Below, piece by piece: positions 8,020-17,254 of a DNA stretch of 64,000 bases. The first letter of the stretch is position 1. Every line of letters begins with the position of its first letter. Below the pieces are notes generated by a model. It worked only from the letters and a program-made list of their open reading frames with translations, made no database searches and was not told the DNA's origin. Origin of the DNA: Actinomycetes bacterium (GTDB lineage: Bacteria > Actinomycetota > Actinomycetes > Nanopelagicales > Nanopelagicaceae); contig BJFT01000003.1 in the NCBI GenBank assembly GCA_014190015.1, positions 1 through 64,000 of the forward strand, in the 5' to 3' direction. Position numbers and translations under genes: made by a program.

Positions 8020-9376
8020 GAAGATTTATGACGTAGCAATCATTGGTGCTGGTGTTGTTGGCACAGCTATTGCGCGCGAATTATCAAAGCACAATATTTC
8101 TATTGCCGTTCTTGATGCGCACTCAGATGTTGGCGATGGAACATCTAAAGCAAACACCGCAATTTTGCACACAGGCTTTGACATGGTGCCGGGTTCACTT
8201 GAATCCAAACTTGTTGCTCGTGGCTATCACTTGCTGCGCGACTATGCGCGCGAAACAGGAATCGCTATAGAAGAACTCGGTGCGCTCCTTGTTGCCTGGA
8301 GCCAGGAAGAACATGACAATCTTGCAAAGTTACAAGCAAAAGCAGTCGAAAATGGATACAAAGATTCGGTAATCATTAGCGCAGCCGATGTGTACGCACG
8401 CGAACCACACTTGGGCCCTGGTGCACTTGGTGCGCTCTATGTTCCTGGTGAATGGATTATTGATCCATGGACGCCAATTGTTGCCTTTGCTACACAAGCC
8501 AAACTAAATGGTGCTGACATACTTTTAGGTACAGCAGTGATTGGCGTAACCATCGGTGCGCACAACACGTTGCACACAACTAATGGGGATGTAGAAGCGC
8601 ACCACGTAATCAATGCTGCTGGTTTATATAGCGATGAGATAGATGGCGTCTTTGGAGTAAAAGACTTTACAGTTATTCCACGTCGCGGCGAACTAATGGT
8701 CTTTGACAAGCTATCTCGCACATTGATCTCTCACATTATTTTGCCTGTGCCATCTTCTATGGGTAAAGGCGTACTGGTCTCCCCCACAGTCTTCGGAAAC
8801 ATCATGCTTGGGCCAACTGCACAAAACCTCGAAGACAAAACTGATTCAGGATCAAGTGAAGATGGAATGAAGTTCTTGCGCGAAAAGGGAAGCAAGATTG
8901 CACCAGAGTTATTAGATGAAGAGATCACAGCAATTTACGCCGGTCTTCGCGCATCCACTGAACACTCAGATTTTCAGATTCGCCTCCACGAGAACAAATA
9001 CATAACTGTTGGCGGAATTAGATCTACTGGGCTCACAGCATCAATGGCGATTGCCGAACACGTGAAAGAGTTGCTAGTTAATTCAGGATTATCACTGGGC
9101 GCAGAAAGAGCGCTGCCGGCAATCACAATGCCTAATTTGGGTGAAGCATTTACTCGTCCATACCAAGATGAGAAAGCGATTGCAGATAAGAGTGGCTATG
9201 GCGAGATCATCTGTCACTGCGAACGTGCAACGAGACAAGAAGTACTTGATGCACTTGAATCACCTTTGCCACCTACAACTCTCGGTGGATTAGGCAGACG
9301 TACACGCGCAGGTCTTGGTCGCTGCCAAGGATTTTATTGCCATAGCGAATTAAGAAAGTTACTTGAGAAGAAATGA
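8012..9376 (+). CDS. glpA: FAD-dependent glycerol-3-phosphate dehydrogenase, GlpA-like
   Basis: A 454-aa flavoprotein of the DAO fold. The dinucleotide motif IGAGVVGTAIAREL lies near the N-terminus, and a BFD-like [2Fe-2S] domain closes the protein with Cys401, Cys403, Cys438 and Cys443 (ICHCE and RCQGFYC). This architecture matches GlpA and related 2-hydroxyglutarate oxidases. The ATG at 8012 overlaps the kinase stop codon; an upstream ATG at 7994 would only add six residues. With the next gene it probably oxidises glycerol 3-phosphate to dihydroxyacetone phosphate at the membrane. Confidence 0.75.
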   Translation: MSKKIYDVAIIGAGVVGTAIARELSKHNISIAVLDAHSDVGDGTSKANTAILHTGFDMVPGSLESKLVARGYHLLRDYARETGIAIEELGALLVAWSQEEHDNLAKLQAKAVENGYKDSVIISAADVYAREPHLGPGALGALYVPGEWIIDPWTPIVAFATQAKLNGADILLGTAVIGVTIGAHNTLHTTNGDVEAHHVINAAGLYSDEIDGVFGVKDFTVIPRRGELMVFDKLSRTLISHIILPVPSSMGKGVLVSPTVFGNIMLGPTAQNLEDKTDSGSSEDGMKFLREKGSKIAPELLDEEITAIYAGLRASTEHSDFQIRLHENKYITVGGIRSTGLTASMAIAEHVKELLVNSGLSLGAERALPAITMPNLGEAFTRPYQDEKAIADKSGYGEIICHCERATRQEVLDALESPLPPTTLGGLGRRTRAGLGRCQGFYCHSELRKLLEKK

Positions 9377-10320
9377 AAACTTCACAGGTAGATGTACTTG
9401 TAATCGGCGGCGGACCAGCTGGTCTAGCTGCTGCAATTGAATTGAAAAAATCTGGTGTTAATACTGTTCGGGTCCTTGAACGCGAAAGAGTTGCTGGCGG
9501 CGTTCCGCGCCACTCTTTTCACCCAGGTTATGGTCTGCGCGATTTCAAACAATTCTTATCGGGTCCAAAGTACGCGAAGAAATATGTCGATGGCGCACTC
9601 TCTGCAGGTGTTGTGGTTTCAACTTTGAGTACTGCAACGCACTTTGGTGAGAAGAACTCTGTGCAGGTGACATCCCCTGCTGGTCTAGAAACAATTAGTG
9701 CACGCGCAATAATTTTGGCAACAGGTGCACGTGAGCGCGCACGTGCTGCTCGCGCAGTGCCAGGCAAACGCCCCGCCGGTATCTACACAACAGGATCATT
9801 GCAACAAGCAACGTATTTAGAAGATTTAGCTATAGGCTCACGCGCCGTCATCGTTGGCGCCGAACACGTTTCATTCTCTGCGGTTATGACACTTAAGCAC
9901 GCAGGTGTGAAAACTGTTGCAATGCTGACCGAAAAGAAAAAGCATGAAACCGTTGGGATTGTCCGCTTTGCACTTGGCCTTTGGTATCGATTTAAGTTGA
10001 TGACCAAAACAGAGATCGTTGAAGTACTCGGTGATAAAAGAGTCACCGGAGTTCGTATTCGTCGAAGCGGTGTTGAAAGCGTTATAGCGTGTGACACCAT
10101 TGTTTTCACAGGCAACTGGATTCCAGATAACGAACTAGTACGCCGCGGTGGTTTTGCTATCGATTCAACTTATAAATCACCTGTTGTTAGTGCAGATGCT
10201 CAAATACCTGGCACATCTATTTATGCAATAGGCAATCTCGTCTTGCCAATTAAGGCAGCCGATAAGTGCGCGGTAGATGCACGCGCAATAGCGAAAAAGG
10301 TTGCTGCGAGCCTTCGTTAA
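9373..10320 (+). CDS. FAD/NAD(P)-dependent oxidoreductase, GlpB-like partner
   Basis: A 315-aa pyridine-nucleotide-disulfide-oxidoreductase fold protein with the N-terminal FAD motif GGGPAGLAAAIEL and a second nucleotide motif GSRAVIVGAEHVSFSA. It lacks a redox-active CxxC pair. Its ATGA start overlaps the stop of the GlpA-like gene, so the two are tightly coupled and likely form one enzyme. In many bacteria such a pair occupies the position of GlpA and GlpB; the exact electron acceptor is not evident. Confidence 0.7.
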   Translation: MKTSQVDVLVIGGGPAGLAAAIELKKSGVNTVRVLERERVAGGVPRHSFHPGYGLRDFKQFLSGPKYAKKYVDGALSAGVVVSTLSTATHFGEKNSVQVTSPAGLETISARAIILATGARERARAARAVPGKRPAGIYTTGSLQQATYLEDLAIGSRAVIVGAEHVSFSAVMTLKHAGVKTVAMLTEKKKHETVGIVRFALGLWYRFKLMTKTEIVEVLGDKRVTGVRIRRSGVESVIACDTIVFTGNWIPDNELVRRGGFAIDSTYKSPVVSADAQIPGTSIYAIGNLVLPIKAADKCAVDARAIAKKVAASLR

Positions 10321-10712
10321 GGGCGCACAACGATTCTGACAATATCTTCCGGTGTTGCACTCCCCTTGAGTTCTGCATCGACATTAGTTGGAATTCCATT
10401 TATCTGAGCTGCGGCCAAAAGTGTTAACTGCGCAGCAATCTCTGTGATCCAATAAAAGGCGGCAGGACCGGCGCGATCAAGAATTCTTTGAGCTTCTGCA
10501 ATCTTTGCATCGCTAAATTTCTCACGATCATTCTTGTCATCATCGATTACCGATAACAGAAAGCGCTTGATGTCTAAGCCGATACCTGTGGGATCTGTTG
10601 AGTTTTCAACCAACTCTTTGAGTTCGGCATCTAAGCCGCGTGGTTTCTTCTTACGCTTCTTGCGGTTTAGAAACAGGTAAACAATTAGAAATATCGCTAT
10701 GAATTCGAACAT
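10317..10712 (-). CDS. Hypothetical protein with N-terminal membrane anchor
   Basis: A 131-aa protein starting with a hydrophobic segment (residues 2-16) followed by the basic run NRKKRKKKPR, then a soluble helical region. No family recognised. It is convergent with the oxidoreductase gene and their stop codons share four bases. Confidence 0.6.
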   Translation of the reverse strand: MFEFIAIFLIVYLFLNRKKRKKKPRGLDAELKELVENSTDPTGIGLDIKRFLLSVIDDDKNDREKFSDAKIAEAQRILDRAGPAAFYWITEIAAQLTLLAAAQINGIPTNVDAELKGSATPEDIVRIVVRP

Positions 10713-10748
10713 GCCCCAAAGTTACAGGCAGTCACCGACAAAGAGTTT

Positions 10749-11453
10749 CTAGAGAGTTAGGCGCTTGCGAAGGGTTGCAATCTCACCTTTATCTGAAGCG
10801 CTGACGCGCTGGGAGATAACACCGCGCTCAAGCAAAAGGATTTGCGTTGCCATTCCTATGGTGAAATCTAGATTTTGCTCAACAATCAGAATTGAATTGC
10901 TCTTTGCGTATTCCATTAAACGTTGCTGAATTTCATCGACAACGCCATGCCAAACACCTTCAGTTGGTTCGTCCATGATCAATAGGTTTGGCTTTCCGAT
11001 TAGCGCGCGGGCGATGCCAACCATCTTTCGCTCGCCACCACTCATGGTGCCCGCCTTCTGATCAAGGCGATTAGCTAACTTTGGAAAAATATCTAGAACG
11101 GGGGTGAGATTTGTCCGTTCTTTCTTTGGTAAACGAGATGCGCCAATTAACAAGTTCTCGCGCACAGAGAGATCAGAAAACACGGGACGATCTTGAGGAA
11201 CATATCCAATCCCTAATCGTGTTCTAGCGTATGTAGATTTATTGGTGAGGTCGTTACCGTCAAATGTAACCGAGCCGGAAGTAGATTTATTGAACCCCAT
11301 GATAGTTTGAAGAAGTGTCGATTTACCGGCGCCATTTCGACCAACAATTGCGGTTACGCCAGTCTTTGGAATCTCAAATGTGAGATCAAATAAAACTTGG
11401 CTAGCTTGATATCCGCCTTCTAGATTCTTGATCTCTAAATAATTATTAGACAC
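10749..11453 (-). CDS. ABC transporter ATP-binding protein, LivF/UrtE-like
   Basis: A 234-aa ATPase subunit with Walker A GRNGAGKST, Q-loop region, signature MSGGERKMVGIARAL, and Walker B LLIMDEPTEG. It is the second ATPase of a branched-chain amino acid/urea/amide (HAAT) importer and its start overlaps the preceding LivG-like gene by eight bases. The set of five genes runs 15.3 to 10.7 kb on the minus strand. Confidence 0.85.
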   Translation of the reverse strand: MSNNYLEIKNLEGGYQASQVLFDLTFEIPKTGVTAIVGRNGAGKSTLLQTIMGFNKSTSGSVTFDGNDLTNKSTYARTRLGIGYVPQDRPVFSDLSVRENLLIGASRLPKKERTNLTPVLDIFPKLANRLDQKAGTMSGGERKMVGIARALIGKPNLLIMDEPTEGVWHGVVDEIQQRLMEYAKSNSILIVEQNLDFTIGMATQILLLERGVISQRVSASDKGEIATLRKRLTL

Positions 11454-12180
11454 GGGTGAGATACACCTCCTTCACCTTTGGATCATTTTCAATTTCCGCT
11501 GGTGTTCCCGTGGCCACAATGTTTCCGTGATGCAAAACTGAAATTCTGTTGCAGAGTTCCTTAATAAAATCTAAATCATGCTCAACGATTAGAACTCCGC
11601 ACTTCTTGGAAGCCTTTTTAATCAGCAGCGCGGTATCGGCTCGCTCTTTAGGACTCATACCGGCGGTTGGTTCATCAAGTAACAAAAGTATTGGGTCTAC
11701 AGCCATGGCCATGGCAATTTCTAACCATTGCTGTTGACCATGCGAAAGAGATTTGGCTGGTTCATCCAAATATTCTTCAAGTTGAAATTCTCTTGCAATT
11801 TCATTGATCTTTACTTCGAAAGCTTTGAGTGAAGCACTTCGCAATTGTCTAAAAATAGACTCTTTTGCTTGCAAGGATAAGAGGATGTTCTCGCGAACTG
11901 TTTTTTCTAAATAGATACGTGCTAACTGAAATTTAATTGCCATCCCTGCTTTGGCTCTATTTTGTGGGGTTTTATTTGTTATTTCAGAGCCTTGTAAAAG
12001 TATTGCGCCTTCGGTAGCAAAGGTGCGGCCACAAATTGTGTGAAGAAGAGTAGATTTTCCAGATCCGTTTGGTCCAATTAAGCCCACAATTTCGTTTTGA
12101 TTGATGAACATTGAAGCATTATCAACTGCGACGAGTGAACCAAATTTTTTCGTAACCGATGAGATCTCTAGAAGTTTCAT
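11446..12180 (-). CDS. ABC transporter ATP-binding protein, LivG/UrtD-like
   Basis: A 244-aa ATPase with Walker A GPNGSGKSTLL, signature SHGQQQWLEIAMAM (the Q-Q-W variant is typical of the LivG/UrtD branch), Walker B LLLLDEPTAGMSP, and a C-terminal VLHHGNIVATGTP tail. It pairs with the LivF-like subunit to power HAAT-type uptake. Its ATG overlaps the stop of the LivM-like permease by four bases. Confidence 0.85.
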   Translation of the reverse strand: MKLLEISSVTKKFGSLVAVDNASMFINQNEIVGLIGPNGSGKSTLLHTICGRTFATEGAILLQGSEITNKTPQNRAKAGMAIKFQLARIYLEKTVRENILLSLQAKESIFRQLRSASLKAFEVKINEIAREFQLEEYLDEPAKSLSHGQQQWLEIAMAMAVDPILLLLDEPTAGMSPKERADTALLIKKASKKCGVLIVEHDLDFIKELCNRISVLHHGNIVATGTPAEIENDPKVKEVYLTRV

Positions 12181-13076
12181 GAGCTCGCCGTTTTTCTGCG
12201 AGACTCACGAATCTTCGCTGGCATTGATGTAAGACCTTTAGGGAGAAAAATCATTGTAATTAATAAGAGCAGACCAACGAGAATTGGCCACAAACTTGGT
12301 AGCGCTTCTTGCATTTTTATGTTTACAGCCTCAAGAAAGGTGAGTGCGATAAGAGGTCCAAATAAAGTGCCACGACCACCAAGTACAACCCACAAGACTG
12401 TTGTTGTAGACAGAGCCAAACCACTCATTGATGGCGAAACAAAACCTTCAGAAACAGCAAAGAGTGCTCCACCTGATGCAGCAAGTGCTGCTGCAAATAC
12501 AAAGACTGCAATCTGGACTATTGAACGTTGGTAACCAAAAAACTCTGCACGTTCTTCATCGTCTCGAACGGCGTTCATTGTTAGACCAAATTGAGAATTT
12601 ACGATGATAATGCTCAGAATCAGTGCAATTGCAAAGACAACAAATGCTAAGAAGAAAAGACCTGTTGCAGATCCAATTTCCTTACCAAATATAGTTGGGT
12701 ACGGAATACCCGGAATTCCATTTCCTGAACCCAAAACAGTCCAACTGTTGGCTAGGCGCTCACAAATATATGAGATAGCAAGGGTTACGAGTGCAACATA
12801 GAGTTCGCCAACTCGTTTACCTGAGAACAAGAAGATACCGATTATCAAACCCGTTACTGCGCCGACCACGATTGCAATCAATAGCAAAATACCTATATCA
12901 GTTAATGTAGATTTTGTGGTGATCAGCCCAACGACGTAGCCACCTAGACCGAACAGAGCCGCTTGTCCAAAGGTAAAAATTCCAGTCTGTCCCCAGCACA
13001 ATTCAACGCTGAGCACAAGAATTCCATAAATAAGTATTCGGGTAACTATCTGAGTTAGATAATCATTTCCTGCCAT
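12177..13076 (-). CDS. ABC transporter permease, LivM/UrtC-like
   Basis: A 299-aa inner-membrane permease with about eight to ten hydrophobic segments and the family landmark NAVRDDEERAEFFGY, which marks the coupling helix, followed by FVVSEGFVSPS-like and GGRGTLFGP regions. It forms the pore with the LivH-like subunit. It begins 85 bases downstream of the binding-protein gene, with a long hairpin in between (13083-13140) that may lower its expression relative to that protein. Confidence 0.85.
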   Translation of the reverse strand: MAGNDYLTQIVTRILIYGILVLSVELCWGQTGIFTFGQAALFGLGGYVVGLITTKSTLTDIGILLLIAIVVGAVTGLIIGIFLFSGKRVGELYVALVTLAISYICERLANSWTVLGSGNGIPGIPYPTIFGKEIGSATGLFFLAFVVFAIALILSIIIVNSQFGLTMNAVRDDEERAEFFGYQRSIVQIAVFVFAAALAASGGALFAVSEGFVSPSMSGLALSTTTVLWVVLGGRGTLFGPLIALTFLEAVNIKMQEALPSLWPILVGLLLLITMIFLPKGLTSMPAKIRESRRKTASS

Positions 13077-13082
13077 TAAAAG

Positions 13083-13140
13083 AACAGGACTAAGGACCGG
13101 TATCGCAAGAAGTATTGCGATACCGATCCTTAGTCTGTTT
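13083..13140 (-). other. Long intercistronic hairpin after the binding-protein gene
   Basis: The sequence AACAGGACTAAGGACCGGT (from 13083) through TCGCAA pairs with TTGCGATACCG through TTAGTCTGTT, giving roughly 25 paired bases with one mismatch and one bulged G around a six-base loop (GAAGTA). It lies between the stop of the substrate-binding protein and the start of the LivM-like permease. On the minus-strand transcript only a broken T-run follows, so mRNA stabilisation or partial termination fits better than full termination. Confidence 0.8.
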
Positions 13141-13160
13141 TTTGTTATTTTATTTTTTCC

Positions 13161-14360
13161 TTACTGCTTCTTTGCGCACTCGTATGGCGCAATCTTTCCT
13201 AGGCTCTTAATGATTGTGTTTGAGCCATCGGCATTAGATTTTCCTAGGTACATAGGCAAGTTGAGGTGCTTTGTACCTGGTGCGAATGAAACAGGTCCAC
13301 CGATTGAATTCTTCAGCGAAACTGAGTCCATTGCCTTATTTACCTTTGCAGTATCGAAGGACTTAGCCTTTTCGACCGCTGCTTTCCATAGGTAAATACT
13401 GCGATACCAAGCAGGAGCATTAAATGTTGCAGAGAATAAACCTGCAGCTTCTGGATGTTGCTTATTAAAACGTGCAACTGTTGCCTTAGTGAATGGATCT
13501 GTTACAGGTAGATAGAAATCCTGAACGCCGATCAATCCTTCAGCTTGCTTTCCGATGATTGGGTTGATTCCCTCATCGAAGAGAGTTCCAGCGATAGTTC
13601 CCTTGAAGCCTCCATCTACAACACCCTTAATAAATGGTCCTGTTCCTGGAAGAACTACAACTTCAAATAGTGCATCTGCCTTTGAAGCAAGAACCTTGCT
13701 AACAAGGTTTGATGGATCTGTCATATCAAGTGGAACGTACTCTTCACCAACAATTGATCCGCCACCAGCAAGAACAACTTGGCGCACGCGAGAAAGAATG
13801 TTGCGTGGATATAGATAGTCGCTACCTGCTAAGTAGAAAGTCTTCTTACCTTGTGAAAGAAGGTACTTAACAGTTGGGTCAACCTGCTGGTTTGGTGCAG
13901 ATCCTGTATTCCACACGTTATTGCTGCACTCGTTGCCTTCATATGATGCTGGCCAGATGTAGATGGTCTTTCCGCGCTTAGCAATTACGTCGCGAATTGC
14001 AACGCGAGTAAAGCTTGCAACGCCACCAACAACTACGGCAACTTTGTCTTGATTAACCAAACGGCTAGCAACACGTGTTGCAACTGCAGCATCTGTTGCG
14101 CTATCAACCAAAACCATTTCAAGCTTACGGCCAAGTACGCCGCCGCTCTTGTTGATTTCATTAATGGTGAATTCGGCGACTGCCTTGTTGGATTTGCCAA
14201 CAATACCGAAAGCACCTGTCATATCTGTTAGCACGCCAACTTTTACAGTTGGTGCAGCTTGTGCGGGCGCAAAAGTCAATCCACTAAGTAATGCGACAGC
14301 TGATGCCACAATCGCAGTGATTCGACGAGTGCTTCCCTTCTTGAATAGATTCTTATTCAT
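13161..14360 (-). CDS. Substrate-binding protein, amide/urea/branched-chain amino acid family
   Basis: A 399-aa exported binding protein of the type I periplasmic fold (Peripla_BP_5/6). The ATG at 14360 is preceded by a perfect AAGGAGAGAA ribosome site and begins a signal peptide ending near AQA-APTV; a longer frame from 14543 has no such support. Mature sequence opens VKVGVLTDMTGAFG and contains the YLAGSDYLYPRNI stretch characteristic of UrtA/AmiC-like proteins, which favours urea or short amides over leucine. The substrate cannot be fixed from sequence. Confidence 0.85.
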   Translation of the reverse strand: MNKNLFKKGSTRRITAIVASAVALLSGLTFAPAQAAPTVKVGVLTDMTGAFGIVGKSNKAVAEFTINEINKSGGVLGRKLEMVLVDSATDAAVATRVASRLVNQDKVAVVVGGVASFTRVAIRDVIAKRGKTIYIWPASYEGNECSNNVWNTGSAPNQQVDPTVKYLLSQGKKTFYLAGSDYLYPRNILSRVRQVVLAGGGSIVGEEYVPLDMTDPSNLVSKVLASKADALFEVVVLPGTGPFIKGVVDGGFKGTIAGTLFDEGINPIIGKQAEGLIGVQDFYLPVTDPFTKATVARFNKQHPEAAGLFSATFNAPAWYRSIYLWKAAVEKAKSFDTAKVNKAMDSVSLKNSIGGPVSFAPGTKHLNLPMYLGKSNADGSNTIIKSLGKIAPYECAKKQ

Positions 14361-14430
14361 TTCTCTCCTTATTTTGGTTGCTACTGTGAACAGGACTTGC
14401 TTCTTTACATGTTTTGCATTCACCGTTTTG

Positions 14431-15288
14431 CTATCGCCCCCCTTGGAAAATTCCAACTGGACGAAACCGCATAAAAATAATTGCCAAGAAAACGACCAAA
14501 ATTTGTCCTGTAACTGGACTGATGAATTGCCCCAAAATCGCACCAGGTACAGCTATCAATGCAGCTCCTGCCAGTGGGCCAGCAAATTGACCAAGTCCAC
14601 CAATCATCACTGCAATGAACATCAAGATTAAGTTGTCGTATCCCAAATTTGGATACAAAGTTTGCAGCGGAACAATCATTGCTCCAGCAAAGCCTGACAG
14701 AGCTGATCCAAAAGCGTATGTTCCCGCATACATCCACTTTGTTGATATTCCAGAAACAGAGACCAAATCAGGATTATCCAGTGTTGCTCTTACTTTCATT
14801 CCAAGATTAGTTTTAATTAAAACAAATCCGATTGCGAGTGCAAGCAGTAAGGTCACAAACATGATGACAATTCGCCAGATTGGAAGACTTGCACCACCGA
14901 TGGTGATTGAAGATTGAATTGGCGCATCAACTGGAGATGATTGGGTAGACATTCTTGTGCGAAGAGATTCGCGCATAACCAAACCAATTGCAAAGGTGGC
15001 GAGCAATGCACCCTGAGGATTGACATAAAAACGATGAATAATGGTTCGTTCAAGCAATAATCCAAATAAACCAACGACGATTGGAGCGAGCAATAATCCA
15101 ATCCAAAGATTGCCCAAATACTTTCCACATAGAAAAGCAGTAACGGCGCCGAGCAGAACCAGTTCACCTTGGCACATGTTAAATACCTTCATCATGCCCA
15201 CAATGATTGCCATTCCAATTACCAAAAGAATCAAGACTGACGAAAGACTTAGTACGTCAAAGATTCCCCGAATCATCGTAGGACTCAT
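14431..15288 (-). CDS. ABC transporter permease, LivH/UrtB-like
   Basis: A 285-aa permease with about eight hydrophobic segments, starting MSPTMIRGIFDVLSLSS and carrying the LivH-type LLLERTIIHRF and VRATLDNPDLVSVSGIS (coupling helix) landmarks. It precedes the binding-protein gene, an order that is unusual because the binding protein most often comes first. It starts six bases after the stop of the amidohydrolase gene, so the importer and the enzyme are almost certainly one operon. Confidence 0.85.
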   Translation of the reverse strand: MSPTMIRGIFDVLSLSSVLILLVIGMAIIVGMMKVFNMCQGELVLLGAVTAFLCGKYLGNLWIGLLLAPIVVGLFGLLLERTIIHRFYVNPQGALLATFAIGLVMRESLRTRMSTQSSPVDAPIQSSITIGGASLPIWRIVIMFVTLLLALAIGFVLIKTNLGMKVRATLDNPDLVSVSGISTKWMYAGTYAFGSALSGFAGAMIVPLQTLYPNLGYDNLILMFIAVMIGGLGQFAGPLAGAALIAVPGAILGQFISPVTGQILVVFLAIIFMRFRPVGIFQGGR

Positions 15289-15294
15289 AGAAGA

Positions 15295-16416
15295 TTAGCT
15301 CCCTACCTTGGTAGACAAAAATTCGAGCTGAGATTTAATTCTTTGAATGGAACTCTCTTGCCAATCATGGAGCTTCTGATCCGGCAATACATCCCAGAAC
15401 TCTGCCAGCTCATCTTTCATCTGCGTTTCTACGCCGGCCAGAGTTTCAATAACTGCAAGTCCGCAGAAAGGAACATATGTTGGTGAATATCCACCTTCGT
15501 GTGTCATCACAATTTTTCCACCGCAGACACTCTCCGCAACCTTCTTTAGCGCCTTTGTCATTTCGCGATACCCCGTAGCAGTCACAATCATTCGCCCCAG
15601 TGGATCTGTCATTGCTGCATCAAATCCGCAACAGACCACGATTAATTCCGGCTTGAATTTTTCTATTGCAGGAAATGCAATCTCTTCGAGTGCTCGCGCA
15701 TAAGCTCCGTTGCCGCTACCTGCTGGAAGCGGAATATTTATCGCATAACCACTACCGGCGCCTTCACCTTGTTCGGCGACGTGTCCGCTATCAGGGGGGA
15801 ATAAGCCATCTTGGTGCATAGAAATTGTTAGAACATTTGGATCATCATAGAAAATGGATTGCGTTCCGTTTCCGTGATGAACATCCCAATCGAGCACAGC
15901 AACCTTTTTCACGCCTAAGTGCTTTTGTGCGTATCTAATAGCGATTGCTGCGTTAGCAAAAATACAAAAACCCATTCCAGTTTCAACGCGTGCATGATGT
16001 CCTGGTGGTCGAATTAATGCATAAGAATTGGTTACATCTCCTTGCACAACTGCTTTGGTTGCAGCAATCGCACCACCTGCAGCCCACAGTGCAATCTCAT
16101 ATGAACCTGTGCCAAATGGACTAAGCCCATCACCTGCATCTCCACCAACCGGTGTGGCACTATCTCGTTTTATTCGATCTATATATTCTTTTGGGTGTAC
16201 TAACAAAATTTCTTCAACGCTAGCTTGATACGCACGTATTCTTGTTAAGTTTTTACTTAAACCTGAAACTTCAATGGCACTTGCTAATCGAACTTTTGAT
16301 GCTGCACTTTCAAAGTGCTCATAAGGCTGTGCATTTAAACCGGCAGGGTGTGCTCCTGCGGAGTTGCCTGTGTTATGCCAACCGTAAATTTCTTCCCAAA
16401 CGTAACCAGTAGGCAT
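15295..16416 (-). CDS. Acetylpolyamine amidohydrolase / HDAC-family deacetylase
   Basis: A 373-aa arginase/deacetylase-fold enzyme. Catalytic landmarks are RPPGHHA, the zinc-site stretch DWDVHHGNGTQ, and CCGFDAAMTDPLG; all residues for Zn binding and general base catalysis appear intact. Bacterial members remove acetyl groups from acetylated polyamines or acetylated amines. It leads the amide/urea-type ABC operon, and a polyamine uptake operon lies 3 kb away, so N-acetylpolyamines or other acetamides are plausible imported substrates. A role on protein lysines is possible but less likely in this context. Confidence 0.85.
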   Translation of the reverse strand: MPTGYVWEEIYGWHNTGNSAGAHPAGLNAQPYEHFESAASKVRLASAIEVSGLSKNLTRIRAYQASVEEILLVHPKEYIDRIKRDSATPVGGDAGDGLSPFGTGSYEIALWAAGGAIAATKAVVQGDVTNSYALIRPPGHHARVETGMGFCIFANAAIAIRYAQKHLGVKKVAVLDWDVHHGNGTQSIFYDDPNVLTISMHQDGLFPPDSGHVAEQGEGAGSGYAINIPLPAGSGNGAYARALEEIAFPAIEKFKPELIVVCCGFDAAMTDPLGRMIVTATGYREMTKALKKVAESVCGGKIVMTHEGGYSPTYVPFCGLAVIETLAGVETQMKDELAEFWDVLPDQKLHDWQESSIQRIKSQLEFLSTKVGS

Positions 16417-16516
16417 TCTTTTGGCACAGACCTCCGATTCTCGTCTAGATGATTTAAACCTTTAAGCAGACACTATCCACTTGGCGGTGCAATATCTAGG
16501 GGCTACCGGCCAGTTT

Positions 16517-17185
16517 TTATATTATTTGAGCCAGGATCACGCGCGCTTGGTCACCGAAGTGAGGACTGCCTTTTTCATAGACATCGATGCGCAATATCTC
16601 TGGCGATGTAATTCTCTTGTCATCTGCCAAGGAATCAAGTTCGCCTTGGAAATCTTTGCCCTCAAAGTGCTCATTGTTCACGCCAATAACAATCCAACCT
16701 GCTGGGCGCACGAGTGCCAAAACATTCTTGAGTGCATCTGGTCCTAGGTGACCATGTGTAAATGTTCCAGAACAAATCAATGCGTCATATGGTTCGAAGT
16801 TGTTTACAACTGGTTGAGTTAGATCGCATTCATTGAGGTTTGTATAAACAGCTGATTCATCTAAGCGCTTTTTCTGCCGTGCCTCTGCCAACATCTCAGG
16901 TGAAATATCTAAGCCATCGATTGCTAAGTGAGAACGCAGCCGCGATAAATACATTCCAGTAAGTCCAGTGCCGCAACCAATATCTACTACTCGTGCGACT
17001 TCATCCGCATCAGTTGGCACGTGTTCGTTAAATACTTCAGAGATCGCTTTTGGATATCGATATTGCTTGGCATCAACAAAGGAGGATTCATACGTGGCAG
17101 CCCATTTGGCATACAGGCGACGGTTATCTTCTGGCGTCTTTACGGAGTACGCCTCATCTAGTCCGAGTGCTTTCTCATCTGACAT
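16517..17185 (-). CDS. Class I SAM-dependent methyltransferase
   Basis: A 222-aa Rossmann-fold methyltransferase. The SAM motif I VVDIGCGTGLTG is clear at about residues 66-77, followed by the acidic IDGLDISPEML motif and a motif IV-like DALICSGTFTHGH. N-terminal sequence includes YSVKTPEDNRRLYAKWAATYE, as in methyltransferases acting on small molecules. The acceptor is unknown and the neighbours give little help. Confidence 0.75.
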   Translation of the reverse strand: MSDEKALGLDEAYSVKTPEDNRRLYAKWAATYESSFVDAKQYRYPKAISEVFNEHVPTDADEVARVVDIGCGTGLTGMYLSRLRSHLAIDGLDISPEMLAEARQKKRLDESAVYTNLNECDLTQPVVNNFEPYDALICSGTFTHGHLGPDALKNVLALVRPAGWIVIGVNNEHFEGKDFQGELDSLADDKRITSPEILRIDVYEKGSPHFGDQARVILAQII

Positions 17186-17254
17186 GCATGAAAGTTTATG
17201 GAGTTAACTTGCTGATTACTAGTACCTGTCGGTGGGCTATGCCAAACTAACGGC

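Noticed and set aside
13083..13140. Rho-independent terminator ending the binding-protein mRNA
   Set aside because: On the transcribed strand it lacks a clean T-run, and the downstream genes show no own promoter that I can see, so complete termination is unlikely.
14361..14543. Longer N-terminus of the amide/urea binding protein
   Set aside because: A strong AAGGAGAGAA site and a proper signal peptide start at 14360; the upstream part would overlap the LivH-like gene.
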